From positions 186,001-250,000 of the forward strand of contig NZ_DGIR01000026.1 of assembly GCF_002386445.1 (NCBI RefSeq): a DNA stretch of 64,000 nt. Reading direction: 5' to 3'. Shown piece after piece: positions 1 through 9,400 of this stretch; the first letter of the stretch is position 1; the number at the start of each line of letters is the position of its first letter. The notes beneath the pieces were generated by a model, which was given only the letters and a program-made list of their open reading frames with translations, made no database searches and was not told where the DNA came from. Position numbers and translations under genes: made by a program. Source of the DNA: Pseudomonas sp. UBA4617. GTDB taxonomy: Bacteria; Pseudomonadota; Gammaproteobacteria; Pseudomonadales; Pseudomonadaceae.

Positions 1-1
1 C

Positions 2-1114
2 AACCTGGTGGCCAGCGATGCCGTGCAGGGCAATGTCACCTTGCGCCTGCAGGACGTGCCTTGGGACCAGGCGCTTGATCTGGTGCTGCGTAGCAGGGGG
101 TTGGCCCGACGCCAGGAAGGCAATGTATTGCTGGTGGCGCCTGCGTCCGAGCTTGCCACGCAATCGCTCGATACCCGCGTGGAGCAGGCGCTGGAGGCGC
201 AACTGCAGCCGTTGCGCCGGGAGCTGCTGCCCATCCACCATGCCAAGGCCGCCGAGCTGGCGGAGTTGCTGTTGGCGAGCCTGGCTGATGACGGCATTGG
301 GCGCGGCAGCCTGAGTGTCGATGAGCGCACCAACACGCTGGTGGTGCATCAGCCGGCCGAGCGCCTTGGCGAATTGCGGCAACTGGTGGCGCAGCTGGAT
401 GTACCGGTACGTCAGGTAGTGATCGAGGCACGTATCGTCGAGGCCAACGTTGATTACGAGAAGAGCCTCGGCGTGCGCTGGGGCGGGCCGCTTTACCTGG
501 AGGGCCCGCAACCGGGCAAAGACCTGTTCGTCGACCTCGGGCTGGAGCGTGCCGGCAGCAGCATCGGCCTCGGCCTGCTGCGCGGGGGTGTGCTGCTCGA
601 CCTCGAACTCAGCGCCATGGAAAAGAGTGGCAATGGGGAGATCATCTCGCAGCCCAAGGTGGTCACGGCCGACAAGGAGACCGCCAGGATCCTCAAGGGC
701 ACCGAGGTGCCTTATCAGGAAACCAGCCAGAGCGGCGCCACCTCGGTCGCGTTTCGCGAAGCCTCGTTGTCGCTGGAGGTGACCCCGCAGATCACCCCGG
801 ACAACAAGGTGATCATGACCGTCAGGGTGACCAAGGACGAGCCGGATTACGTCAACGCACTGAACAATGTGCCGCCGATTCGCAAGAACGAGGTCAATGC
901 CAAGGTGCGCGTGATGGATGGCGAAACCATCGTGATCGGCGGCGTGTATTCGACTTCGCAAAACAATGTGGTCGACAAGGTGCCATTTTTCGGCGATCTG
1001 CCGTATGTTGGGCGGCTGTTTCGACGCGATGCATTACAAGAGAAAAAATCCGAGCTGCTGGTCTTCCTGACTCCGCGTATCATGAGTGACCAGGCGATTG
1101 CTGTGAGTCGTTGA
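2..1114 (+). CDS. pilQ: Type IV pilus secretin PilQ, C-terminal part (cut by window start)
   Basis: The reading frame is open from the first bases, so the gene starts upstream; about 370 C-terminal residues are present. PilQ forms the outer-membrane channel through which the type IV pilus emerges. The visible part has the end of an N-domain (LRLQDVPWDQALDLVL), a second N1-type domain (LPIHHAKAAELAELL) and the full secretin core with the signature VTADKETARILKGTEVPY followed by LEVTPQITPDN. It ends 4 bp before aroK, as in other Pseudomonas where pilMNOPQ precedes aroK-aroB. Identity is firm from the secretin core plus this context. Confidence 0.95.
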   Translation, partial: NLVASDAVQGNVTLRLQDVPWDQALDLVLRSRGLARRQEGNVLLVAPASELATQSLDTRVEQALEAQLQPLRRELLPIHHAKAAELAELLLASLADDGIGRGSLSVDERTNTLVVHQPAERLGELRQLVAQLDVPVRQVVIEARIVEANVDYEKSLGVRWGGPLYLEGPQPGKDLFVDLGLERAGSSIGLGLLRGGVLLDLELSAMEKSGNGEIISQPKVVTADKETARILKGTEVPYQETSQSGATSVAFREASLSLEVTPQITPDNKVIMTVRVTKDEPDYVNALNNVPPIRKNEVNAKVRVMDGETIVIGGVYSTSQNNVVDKVPFFGDLPYVGRLFRRDALQEKKSELLVFLTPRIMSDQAIAVSR

Positions 1115-1118
1115 TTCT

Positions 1119-1637
1119 GTGCGAAATTTGATACTTGTGGGACCCATGGGTGCTGGTAAAAGCACCATCGGACGCCTATTGGCCAAAGAGCTGCGCCTGC
1201 TGTTCAAGGATTCCGACAAGGAAATCGAACTGCGCTGCGGCGCCAACATCCCGTGGATTTTCGACAAGGAAGGCGAGCCGGGTTTTCGTGACCGCGAACA
1301 GGCGATGATCGCCGAGCTGTGCGCACTCGACGGCGTGGTTCTGGCAACCGGCGGCGGTGCGGTGATGCGCGAAGCCAATCGTCAGGCGTTGCGCCGGGGG
1401 GGGCGGGTGATCTACCTGCATGCCTCGGTGGAACAACAGGTTGGCCGTACCGCGCGCGACCGCAATCGCCCCCTGCTGCGCACGGCCAATCCCGAGGCAA
1501 CCTTGCGTGCCCTGCTGGAGACCCGCGACCCGCTTTACCGCGAAATCGCCGACCTGGTGGTGGAAACCGACGAGCGGCCACCGCGCATGGTGGTGATCGA
1601 CATTCTCGAACGCTTGCAGCAGTTGCCGCCCCGGTAG
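1119..1637 (+). CDS. aroK: Shikimate kinase
   Basis: 172 residues, the normal family length. It phosphorylates shikimate at the 3-hydroxyl with ATP, the fifth step of the chorismate pathway, in the cytoplasm. The P-loop GPMGAGKST is at residues 8-16, the shikimate-binding DREQ stretch at about 50, and the GGGAV motif at about 80. The start is GTG at 1119, 4 bp after the pilQ stop, so it is probably co-transcribed with the pil genes and then with aroB 98 bp downstream. A run of eight G (1396-1403) encodes Arg-Gly-Gly-Arg in frame and is not a frameshift. Confidence 0.97.
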   Translation: MRNLILVGPMGAGKSTIGRLLAKELRLLFKDSDKEIELRCGANIPWIFDKEGEPGFRDREQAMIAELCALDGVVLATGGGAVMREANRQALRRGGRVIYLHASVEQQVGRTARDRNRPLLRTANPEATLRALLETRDPLYREIADLVVETDERPPRMVVIDILERLQQLPPR

Positions 1638-1735
1638 CCCGGGACTATTCTCGGCCACCAGCGCCGAGGCGAGCTTGAACGTTACCGCGTGGCGCCGTCG
1701 CGAAGGCGCCGCGCTCAAGTACATTGTGGGGATAC

Positions 1736-2833
1736 ATGCAGACACTTAAGGTCGACCTGGGCGAGCGTAGCTACCCGATCTACATTGGCGAAGGCCTGCT
1801 GGACCAGCCCGAGTTGCTGGCCCCGCATATTGCCGGGCGGCAGGTTGCCATCGTTTCCAACGAAACCGTCGCGCCCCTGTATCTCCAACGCCTGAGCAAG
1901 ACCCTGGGTGCCTATTCGGTACTGCCGGTGGTGTTGCCCGATGGCGAAGCCCACAAGAACTGGGAAACCCTGCAACTTATCTTCGATGGCCTGCTGACGG
2001 CGCGACACGATCGCCGTACCACCGTGGTCGCCCTGGGTGGCGGCGTGATCGGTGACATGGCCGGGTTCGCCGCGGCCTGCTACCAGCGCGGTGTCGACTT
2101 CATCCAGGTCCCGACCACCCTGTTGTCTCAGGTCGATTCATCGGTAGGCGGCAAGACCGGCATCAATCACCCGCTGGGCAAGAACATGGTCGGTGCCTTC
2201 TATCAGCCCAATGCAGTGCTGATCGATACCACCAGCCTCAAGACCCTGCCGGCACGTGAACTGTCCGCAGGGCTGGCGGAAGTGATCAAGTATGGCCTGA
2301 TCTGCGACAAGCCCTTCCTCGCCTGGCTCGAAGACAATATGCAGGCGCTGCGTGCCCTCGACCCGACGGCGCTGACCGAAGCCATCCGCCGTTCCTGCGC
2401 AGCCAAAGCCGCAGTGGTAGGTGCTGACGAACGCGAGTCAGGCGTACGGGCCACGTTGAACCTGGGGCATACCTTCGGGCATGCCATCGAGACCCACATG
2501 GGCTACGGCGTGTGGCTGCACGGCGAAGCCGTTGCGGCTGGCACGGTGATGGCCCTGGAAATGTCCATGCGCCTTGGCTGGATCAACCAGGCCGAGCGCG
2601 ATCGCGGAATCCGCCTGTTGCAGGACGCAGGTTTGCCGGTGGTGCCACCACAGGAAATGACCCCGGCGCATTTCATGGAGCACATGGCGGTCGACAAGAA
2701 GGTGCTCGACGGCCGTCTGCGTCTGGTGCTGCTGCGCCAGATGGGCGAGGCCGTAGTTACCGACGACTATCCGAAAGAGATACTACAGGCCACGTTGTCG
2801 GCGGATTACCGCGCGATCGTGGCCCAGCTTTGA
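1736..2833 (+). CDS. aroB: 3-dehydroquinate synthase
   Basis: 365 residues. It converts DAHP to 3-dehydroquinate, the second step of the shikimate pathway, using NAD and a divalent metal. Recognisable motifs are GGGVIGDMAGFAA, the DSSVGGKTGINHPLGKN active-site stretch, and the metal-binding histidines in LNLGHTFGHAIE and LHGEAVAAG. The frame is open four codons further up from GTG 1724, but ATG 1736 gives the usual N-terminus (MQTLKVDLGERSYPI) and has a purine-rich GTGGGGAT just upstream. It lies between aroK and the damX-like gene on the same strand. Confidence 0.97.
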   Translation: MQTLKVDLGERSYPIYIGEGLLDQPELLAPHIAGRQVAIVSNETVAPLYLQRLSKTLGAYSVLPVVLPDGEAHKNWETLQLIFDGLLTARHDRRTTVVALGGGVIGDMAGFAAACYQRGVDFIQVPTTLLSQVDSSVGGKTGINHPLGKNMVGAFYQPNAVLIDTTSLKTLPARELSAGLAEVIKYGLICDKPFLAWLEDNMQALRALDPTALTEAIRRSCAAKAAVVGADERESGVRATLNLGHTFGHAIETHMGYGVWLHGEAVAAGTVMALEMSMRLGWINQAERDRGIRLLQDAGLPVVPPQEMTPAHFMEHMAVDKKVLDGRLRLVLLRQMGEAVVTDDYPKEILQATLSADYRAIVAQL

Positions 2834-2848
2834 GGTTGTGACAGCGCA

Positions 2849-4477
2849 ATGACCAGTTTGCATGCCGATGAGGCCTTTCTCGACCATTACCAGTTGAGCC
2901 ACGATCCGTTCGCACCCCGCGTGCCCGGTTTCAAGTTCTTCCCGGCCCAGCGCAAGCCCGTGCTCGGCCAGTTGCATCACCTGGCGCGTTACAGCCAATT
3001 GATGCTTGTGGTCAGCGGTCCGCTGGGCAGCGGCAAGACCCTGCTGCGCCAAGCCCTGGTGGCCAGCACCAACAAGCAGGCAGTGCAGAGCGTCGTGGTG
3101 TCTGCCCGCGGTGCCAGCGACGCGGCCAGTGTCCTTGGCCAGGTCGCACAGAGCCTGGATGTGGCGCAGCCGGAAGTGCCGGCAATCCTGGCCAAGGTGG
3201 TGCAGTTGGCACTGACCGGCCAGGAAGTGTATTTGCTGGTGGACGATGCGGAACAACTCGACGAGTCGGCACTCCAAGCGTTGCTGGAATTGGCCGCAGG
3301 CGTACCGGAGGGGCGCCCGCATGTGTTCCTGTTCGGTGAACCTTCGCTGATTGCCGGGCTGGATGAGCTGAATATCGAGGAAGAACGCTTCCACATCATC
3401 GAGCTCGCCCCCTACAGTGAAGAAGAAACCCGCGAGTACCTTGAGCAGCGCCTGGAAGGGGCTGGCCGGGGCATCGAGGTGTTCACCCGCGAACAGATCG
3501 TCGATATCCATGAAAACTCTGACGGTTGGCCTGGCAACATCAACCAGGTCGCCCGTGACACTTTGATCGAAGCCATGATCGCCAGCCGCTCGACGGCCAA
3601 GCGACCATCCATGGGGTTCAAGATGCCTAAAAAACACGTGCTCGCGTTGTCCGCTGTGGTCGTGGTCGCCGTAGCGGCCGCGGTATTGATGCCCAGGAAA
3701 GGCGACAAGGCGCCCGCCGAAGCGCCCGTCGCCCAGGCACAGCTGCCGCTGGGTGAAGGCCAGGGCAACGGTGGCAACCCGGCCATCGAGTTCTCGGGTT
3801 CGTCCCAGCCGATGCCGCTACCACTGGTTGGCCAGTCGCAGCCGGTGATGCGCGAGCCGCTGGCCCAGGCTGCCGGCATGGGCGAGGGCGAAGAGGGCAG
3901 CCCGGCCGGTGATACCGCGCTGCAGCCTGGCAACCCGCCGCCTACCGTGACCACCATCGCGCCACCGCAGGGTGCGCAGGCGGGCCCGGCGCCAGTACCT
4001 GCCCAGCCTGTCGCTATTGCGCCGGCCCAGCCGGTACAGCCACAGCCGGTTGCGCCTGAGCCTAAGCCTGTCGCAACCCAGCCTGCCAAGCCGGTTGCGC
4101 CAGCCAAGCCAGCCCCGGCGCCGACCCAGGTTGCCGTGGCCAAGCCAGCTGCCAAGCCTGCCGAGAAGCCAGCTGTGGGTGGCAATGGCAACGGTGGCTG
4201 GTACGCCGGGCAGAAGCCGGGCAACTACGTGGTGCAGATCCTTGGTACCAGCTCCGAAGCGTCGGCCCAGGCCTTCGTCAAGGCCCAGGGTGGCGACTAT
4301 CGCTACTTCAAGAAAAACCTCCAGGGCAAACCGCTATACGTCGTCACTTACGGCAACTTTGCCAACCGTGACGCGGCGGTTGCGGCAATCAAGAACTTGC
4401 CAGCGAAGGTCCAGGCTGGTAAACCTTGGCCACGTACCGTCGGCAGCGTTCAACAAGAGCTTGCCACGGCTCGCTGA
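2849..4477 (+). CDS. damX: DamX-like AAA ATPase / SPOR-domain cell division protein
   Basis: 542 residues. The N-terminal half is an ExeA-type AAA ATPase (P-loop SGPLGSGKT at about 56-64, Walker B YLLVDDAEQ at about 130). A single membrane segment follows at about 266-282 (HVLALSAVVVVAVAAAVLM), then a long Pro/Ala/Gln-rich linker at about 290-445, and a C-terminal SPOR domain at about 455-535 (YVVQILGTSSEASAQAFVKAQ). SPOR domains bind denuded septal peptidoglycan, so the protein probably acts at the division site. It starts 15 bp after aroB, the usual aroKB-damX arrangement. The symbol is by analogy with enteric DamX, where the ATPase half differs. Confidence 0.85.
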   Translation: MTSLHADEAFLDHYQLSHDPFAPRVPGFKFFPAQRKPVLGQLHHLARYSQLMLVVSGPLGSGKTLLRQALVASTNKQAVQSVVVSARGASDAASVLGQVAQSLDVAQPEVPAILAKVVQLALTGQEVYLLVDDAEQLDESALQALLELAAGVPEGRPHVFLFGEPSLIAGLDELNIEEERFHIIELAPYSEEETREYLEQRLEGAGRGIEVFTREQIVDIHENSDGWPGNINQVARDTLIEAMIASRSTAKRPSMGFKMPKKHVLALSAVVVVAVAAAVLMPRKGDKAPAEAPVAQAQLPLGEGQGNGGNPAIEFSGSSQPMPLPLVGQSQPVMREPLAQAAGMGEGEEGSPAGDTALQPGNPPPTVTTIAPPQGAQAGPAPVPAQPVAIAPAQPVQPQPVAPEPKPVATQPAKPVAPAKPAPAPTQVAVAKPAAKPAEKPAVGGNGNGGWYAGQKPGNYVVQILGTSSEASAQAFVKAQGGDYRYFKKNLQGKPLYVVTYGNFANRDAAVAAIKNLPAKVQAGKPWPRTVGSVQQELATAR

Positions 4478-4537
4478 TTACCTTCCGGGCGGCAACACCC
4501 CGCTGCCCAGTTGCTAAGCGATTACAGAACTTCGACT

Positions 4538-4568
4538 AGCCTGCTGCGCCTGAGCGCGGCAGGCTTTT
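4538..4568 (+). terminator. Intrinsic terminator after damX
   Basis: A 12-bp stem (AGCCTGCTGCGC pairing with GCGCGGCAGGCT, one T-G pair) with a CTGA tetraloop is followed by TTTTCT. It lies 60 bp after the damX stop and closes the aroK-aroB-damX unit. Confidence 0.85.
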
Positions 4569-4848
4569 CTGTCCCAGGCTGCCGGCCAAAAGCCTCACTT
4601 GCAGTCATGGCTGAAACGCTTCAGACTCGAGCCAAGCCGCTATCACGGCGCATGGCGTAAAACATTCAAAATTGCGACATGAATTTTCAATGGTGAGACA
4701 TGAAAATTTGTGAGCATCGCTGTCGCTGTGCAACAATGGTTTTCCATGGCCACCGCAAAAAGCTGGCGTTTGATCGGCGTGGATGGTAAGTGGTTGTTAA
4801 AAAAGAGATTTACCTCCGTTGAGAGGTGAACCTGGTGAGAATGTGTCT
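4569..4848 (+). promoter_or_regulatory. gltB leader region with AT-rich inverted repeat
   Basis: This gap holds no gene. It is AT-richer than its surroundings and contains a perfect 8-bp inverted repeat, AATTTTCA at 4682-4689 and TGAAAATT at 4701-4708. This overlaps a direct repeat of GACATGAA (4678 and 4698). Such a site could be an operator for gltBD. A purine-rich GAGAGGTGAA and GGTGAG precede the gltB ATG. No clear sigma-70 hexamer pair was assigned. Confidence 0.4.
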
Positions 4849-7800
4849 ATGAAAACAGGTCTGTACCATCCCGAAGAATTCAAGGACAACTGTGGTTTTG
4901 GCCTGATCGCCCACATGACGGGTGAACCGAGCCACCACCTTCTGCAAACCGCCATGCAGGCACTGACTTGCATGACCCACCGCGGCGGTATCAACGCCGA
5001 CGGCAAGACCGGGGACGGTTGCGGTCTGCTGATGCAGAAGCCCGATCAGTTCCTGCGCGCCGTGGCCCAGGAACATTTCGCCGTCGAGCTGCCCAGGCAG
5101 TACGCTGTCGGCATGGTGTTCTTCAACCAGGACCCGGTCAAAGCCGAAGCCGCCCGTGCCAACATGGACCGCGAAATCCTCGCAGCCGGCCTCAAGCTGG
5201 TCGGCTGGCGCAAGGTGCCGATCGACACCAGCGTGCTCGGCCGCCTGGCCCTGGAGCGCCTGCCACAGATCGAGCAGGTGTTCATCGGCGGCGAAGGCCT
5301 GAGCGACCAGGAATTTGCCATCAAGCTGTTCAGTGCCCGTCGCCGTTCGTCCGTGGCCAACGCCCATGACGCCGACCACTACATCTGCAGCTTCTCGCAC
5401 AAGACCATCATCTACAAAGGCCTGATGATGCCGCGCGATCTGGCGGCGTTCTATCCGGACCTGGGTGACGAGCGCCTGCAAACCGCGATCTGCGTGTTCC
5501 ACCAGCGCTTCTCCACCAACACCTTGCCGAAATGGCCGCTGGCACAGCCATTCCGCTTCCTCGCTCACAACGGCGAGATCAACACCATCACTGGCAACCG
5601 CAACTGGGCCATGGCCCGTCGCACCAAGTTCGCCAACGACCTGATCCCCGACCTCGAGGAGCTTGGCCCGCTGGTCAACCGCGTCGGTTCCGACTCCTCT
5701 AGCATGGACAACATGCTCGAGCTGATGGTTACCGGTGGTATCGACCTGTTCCGTGGCGTGCGCATGCTGGTGCCGCCAGCCTGGCAGAACGTCGAGACCA
5801 TGGACGCCGACCTGCGCGCCTTCTACGAATACAACTCCATGCACATGGAACCGTGGGACGGCCCGGCCGGTATCGTCATGACCGAGGGCCGCCACGCGGT
5901 GTGCCTGCTCGACCGCAACGGCTTGCGCCCGGCGCGCTGGGTGACCACCAAGAACGGCTACATCACCCTGGCGTCGGAAATCGGCGTATGGGACTACAAG
6001 CCAGAGGACGTCATCGCCAAAGGCCGTGTCGGCCCTGGCCAGATCTTCGCCGTCGACACCGAAACCGGTCAGATCCTCGACACCGATGCGATCGACAACC
6101 GCCTGAAGTCGCGCCACCCGTACAAGCGCTGGCTGCGTCAGCACGCCACGCGCATCCAGGCCACGCTGACCGACGACCAGGGTGTGGCCAGCTACGACGC
6201 CGATCAGCTCAAGCAGTACATGAAGATGTTCCAGGTCACCTTCGAAGAGCGTGACCAGGTGCTACGCCCGCTCGGTGAGCAGGGCCAGGAAGCGGTCGGC
6301 TCGATGGGTGACGACACGCCGATGGCCGTGCTGTCGCAGCGCGTGCGCTCGCCGTACGACTTCTTCCGCCAGCAGTTCGCCCAGGTGACCAACCCGCCGA
6401 TCGACCCGCTGCGTGAAGCGATCGTCATGTCGCTGGAAATCTGCCTCGGCGCCGAACGCAACATCTTCCAGGAATCCCCGGAGCACGCTTCGCGGGTGAT
6501 CCTCAGCTCGCCGGTCATCTCGCCTGCCAAGTGGCGCTCGCTGATGAACCTGGAGCGCGAAGGCTTCGACCGCCAGCTGATCGACCTCAACTATGAAGAG
6601 AGCGTCGGCCTGGAAGCGGCCATCCGCAACATCGCCGACCAGGCTGAAGAAGCGGTGCGCAGCGGCAAGACCCAGCTGGTGCTGAGCGACCGCTACATCG
6701 CCCCGGGCAAGTTGCCGGTGCATGCCTCGCTGGCCGTTGGCGCGGTGCATCACCGCCTGACTGAACAGGGCCTGCGTTGCGACAGCAACATCCTGGTGGA
6801 GACTGCCACGGCCCGCGACCCGCACCACTTCGCCGTGCTGCTGGGCTTCGGTGCCTCGGCCGTGTACCCGTACCTGGCCTACGAAGTGCTGGCCGACCTG
6901 ATCCGCACCGGCGAAGTGCTGGGTGACCTGGATGAAGTCTTCAAGTACTACCGCAAGGGCATTTCCAAGGGCCTGTTGAAGATCCTGTCGAAGATGGGTA
7001 TCTCGACCATCGCCTCGTACCGCGGTGCACAGCTGTTCGAAGCCATCGGCCTGTCCGAGGAAGTGGTTGGCCTGAGCTTCAAGGGCGTGTCCAGCCGCAT
7101 CAAGGGTGCGCGTTTCGAAGACCTTGAAAGCGACCAGAAACTGCTGGCTGCCGAGGCCTGGAGCGCGCGCAAGCCGATCCAGCAAGGCGGCCTGCTGAAG
7201 TTCGTCCACGGAGGCGAATACCACGCCTACAACCCGGACGTGGTCAACACCCTGCAGGCTGCCGTGCAGCAGGGCGACTACGCCAAGTTCAAGGAATACA
7301 CCACGCTGGTCGACCAGCGCCCGGTATCGATGATCCGCGACCTGCTGAAGGTGAAGGTGGCTGAGCAGCCGCTGCCGCTGGAGCAGATCGAGCCGCTGGA
7401 GGCCATCCTCAAGCGCTTCGACTCCGCTGGTATTTCGCTGGGCGCATTGTCGCCAGAGGCGCATGAGGCGTTGGCCGAGGCCATGAACCGCCTGGGTGCG
7501 CGCTCCAACTCCGGTGAGGGCGGTGAAGACCCTTCGCGCTATGGCACTATCAAGAGTTCGAAGATCAAGCAGGTAGCCACTGGTCGCTTTGGCGTGACCC
7601 CGGAATACCTGGTCAACGCCGAAGTGCTGCAGATCAAGGTCGCCCAGGGTGCCAAGCCCGGTGAGGGTGGCCAGCTGCCAGGCGGCAAGGTCAACGGCCT
7701 GATCGCCAAGCTGCGCTACGCGGTGCCGGGTGTGACCCTGATTTCGCCACCACCGCACCATGACATCTATTCGATCGAAGACCTGGCCCAGCTGATCTAT

Positions 7801-9294
7801 GACCTCAAGCAGGTCAACCCGCAGGCCCTGGTGTCGGTCAAGCTGGTGGCTGAAGCAGGCGTCGGCACCATCGCCGCCGGTGTGGCCAAGGCCTATGCGG
7901 ACTTGATCACCATCTCCGGCTACGACGGTGGTACCGGTGCTTCGCCGCTGACCTCGATCAAGTACGCTGGCGCCCCGTGGGAGCTGGGCCTGGCCGAAAC
8001 CCATCAGACCCTGCGCGGCAACGACCTGCGTGGCAAGGTCCGGGTACAGACCGACGGCGGCCTGAAAACCGGCCTGGACGTGATCAAGGCGGCCATTCTC
8101 GGCGCCGAGAGCTTCGGCTTCGGTACCGCACCGATGATCGCCCTGGGCTGCAAGTACCTGCGCATCTGCCACCTGAACAACTGCGCTACCGGCGTTGCCA
8201 CCCAGAACGACAAGCTGCGCAAGGACCACTACATCGGCACCGTCGACATGGTGATCAACTTCTTCACCTTCGTCGCCGAGGAAACCCGTGAATGGCTGGC
8301 CAAACTGGGCGTGCGCAGCCTGGGCGAGCTGATCGGGCGTACCGACCTGCTCGATGTACTGCCAGGCGACACCGAGCGCCAGCAGTACCTCGACCTGTCG
8401 CCGCTGCTGGGTAGCGCGCATATCCCGGCGGACAAGCCGCAGTTCTGTGAAGTCGACAGGAACCCGCCGTTCGACCAGGGCGAGCTGGCCGAGAAGATGG
8501 TTGAAATGGCCATGCCGGCTATTCGCGACCAGGCCGGTGGTGAGTTCAGCCTCGACATCTGCAACTGCGACCGCTCCATTGGTGCGCGTGTATCGGGCGA
8601 AATCGCCCGCCTGCACGGCAACCAGGGCATGGCCGCGGCGCCGATCACCTTCCGCTTCAAGGGCACTGCGGGCCAGAGCTTTGGCGTGTGGAACGCCGGT
8701 GGCCTGAACCTGCATCTGGAAGGCGACGCCAACGACTACGTCGGCAAGGGCATGACCGGTGGCAAGGTCACCATCGTGCCGCCAGCCGGCAGCCCGTTCG
8801 AAACCCAGCACAGCGCCATCGTCGGCAACACCTGCCTGTACGGAGCGACTGGCGGCAAGCTGTTCGCCGCCGGTACCGCGGGCGAGCGCTTCGCTGTGCG
8901 TAACTCTGGCGCCCACGCTGTTGTCGAGGGTACTGGCGATCACTGCTGTGAATACATGACCGGCGGCTTTGTCTGCGTCCTGGGCAAGACCGGTTACAAC
9001 TTCGGTTCTGGCATGACTGGCGGCTTCGCCTACGTGCTCGACATGGACAATACCTTCGTCGACAAGCTCAACCACGAACTGGTGGAAATCCAGCGGATCA
9101 GTGGTGAAGCGATGGAGGCCTATCGCAGCCACCTGGCGCGGGTCCTTGCCGAGTACGTAGAGGAGACCGGCAGCGAGTGGGGGCGTGAGCTCTCGGAGAA
9201 CCTGGACGACTACGTGCGGCGCTTCTGGCTGGTCAAGCCAAAGGCGGCCAACCTGAAGCATCTGCTGTCCAGCACCCGTGCCAACCCGCAGTAA
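4849..9294 (+). CDS. gltB: Glutamate synthase (NADPH) large subunit
   Basis: 1481 residues, the normal size. With GltD it transfers the amide of glutamine to 2-oxoglutarate, giving two glutamates (GOGAT). Order of domains: N-terminal class-II amidotransferase whose nucleophile is Cys15 after a short propeptide (EFKDNCGFG), central domain, FMN-binding synthase domain (GEGGEDPSRYG, SGYDGGTGASP), a 3Fe-4S cluster region (CKYLRICHLNNCATG), and the C-terminal beta-helix GXGXG domain with Gly-rich repeats. Two in-frame starts exist; ATG 4849 is chosen over 4819 because it puts the catalytic Cys at the usual distance and has GGTGAG upstream. gltD follows after 106 bp. Confidence 0.98.
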   Translation: MKTGLYHPEEFKDNCGFGLIAHMTGEPSHHLLQTAMQALTCMTHRGGINADGKTGDGCGLLMQKPDQFLRAVAQEHFAVELPRQYAVGMVFFNQDPVKAEAARANMDREILAAGLKLVGWRKVPIDTSVLGRLALERLPQIEQVFIGGEGLSDQEFAIKLFSARRRSSVANAHDADHYICSFSHKTIIYKGLMMPRDLAAFYPDLGDERLQTAICVFHQRFSTNTLPKWPLAQPFRFLAHNGEINTITGNRNWAMARRTKFANDLIPDLEELGPLVNRVGSDSSSMDNMLELMVTGGIDLFRGVRMLVPPAWQNVETMDADLRAFYEYNSMHMEPWDGPAGIVMTEGRHAVCLLDRNGLRPARWVTTKNGYITLASEIGVWDYKPEDVIAKGRVGPGQIFAVDTETGQILDTDAIDNRLKSRHPYKRWLRQHATRIQATLTDDQGVASYDADQLKQYMKMFQVTFEERDQVLRPLGEQGQEAVGSMGDDTPMAVLSQRVRSPYDFFRQQFAQVTNPPIDPLREAIVMSLEICLGAERNIFQESPEHASRVILSSPVISPAKWRSLMNLEREGFDRQLIDLNYEESVGLEAAIRNIADQAEEAVRSGKTQLVLSDRYIAPGKLPVHASLAVGAVHHRLTEQGLRCDSNILVETATARDPHHFAVLLGFGASAVYPYLAYEVLADLIRTGEVLGDLDEVFKYYRKGISKGLLKILSKMGISTIASYRGAQLFEAIGLSEEVVGLSFKGVSSRIKGARFEDLESDQKLLAAEAWSARKPIQQGGLLKFVHGGEYHAYNPDVVNTLQAAVQQGDYAKFKEYTTLVDQRPVSMIRDLLKVKVAEQPLPLEQIEPLEAILKRFDSAGISLGALSPEAHEALAEAMNRLGARSNSGEGGEDPSRYGTIKSSKIKQVATGRFGVTPEYLVNAEVLQIKVAQGAKPGEGGQLPGGKVNGLIAKLRYAVPGVTLISPPPHHDIYSIEDLAQLIYDLKQVNPQALVSVKLVAEAGVGTIAAGVAKAYADLITISGYDGGTGASPLTSIKYAGAPWELGLAETHQTLRGNDLRGKVRVQTDGGLKTGLDVIKAAILGAESFGFGTAPMIALGCKYLRICHLNNCATGVATQNDKLRKDHYIGTVDMVINFFTFVAEETREWLAKLGVRSLGELIGRTDLLDVLPGDTERQQYLDLSPLLGSAHIPADKPQFCEVDRNPPFDQGELAEKMVEMAMPAIRDQAGGEFSLDICNCDRSIGARVSGEIARLHGNQGMAAAPITFRFKGTAGQSFGVWNAGGLNLHLEGDANDYVGKGMTGGKVTIVPPAGSPFETQHSAIVGNTCLYGATGGKLFAAGTAGERFAVRNSGAHAVVEGTGDHCCEYMTGGFVCVLGKTGYNFGSGMTGGFAYVLDMDNTFVDKLNHELVEIQRISGEAMEAYRSHLARVLAEYVEETGSEWGRELSENLDDYVRRFWLVKPKAANLKHLLSSTRANPQ

Positions 9295-9311
9295 CAACAG
9301 CTGCAAGTGAC

Positions 9312-9329
9312 GGCCCCGTGCGCGGGGCC
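9312..9329 (+). other. Hairpin between gltB and gltD
   Basis: GGCCCCG and CGGGGCC form a perfect 7-bp stem around a TGCG loop. No T-run follows, so it is more likely an mRNA processing or stability element inside the gltBD transcript than a terminator. Confidence 0.45.
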
Positions 9330-9400
9330 TGTCGTGCTCAAGTGATCGTCTTGCAGCTTGCAGCCTGAGGCTGGCAACTGCGGTAAAGAGGTTTTGAAAA

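Noticed and set aside
4810..6144. 444-residue open frame antisense to the gltB amidotransferase domain
   Set aside because: Antisense frame inside a certain gene with no family pattern.
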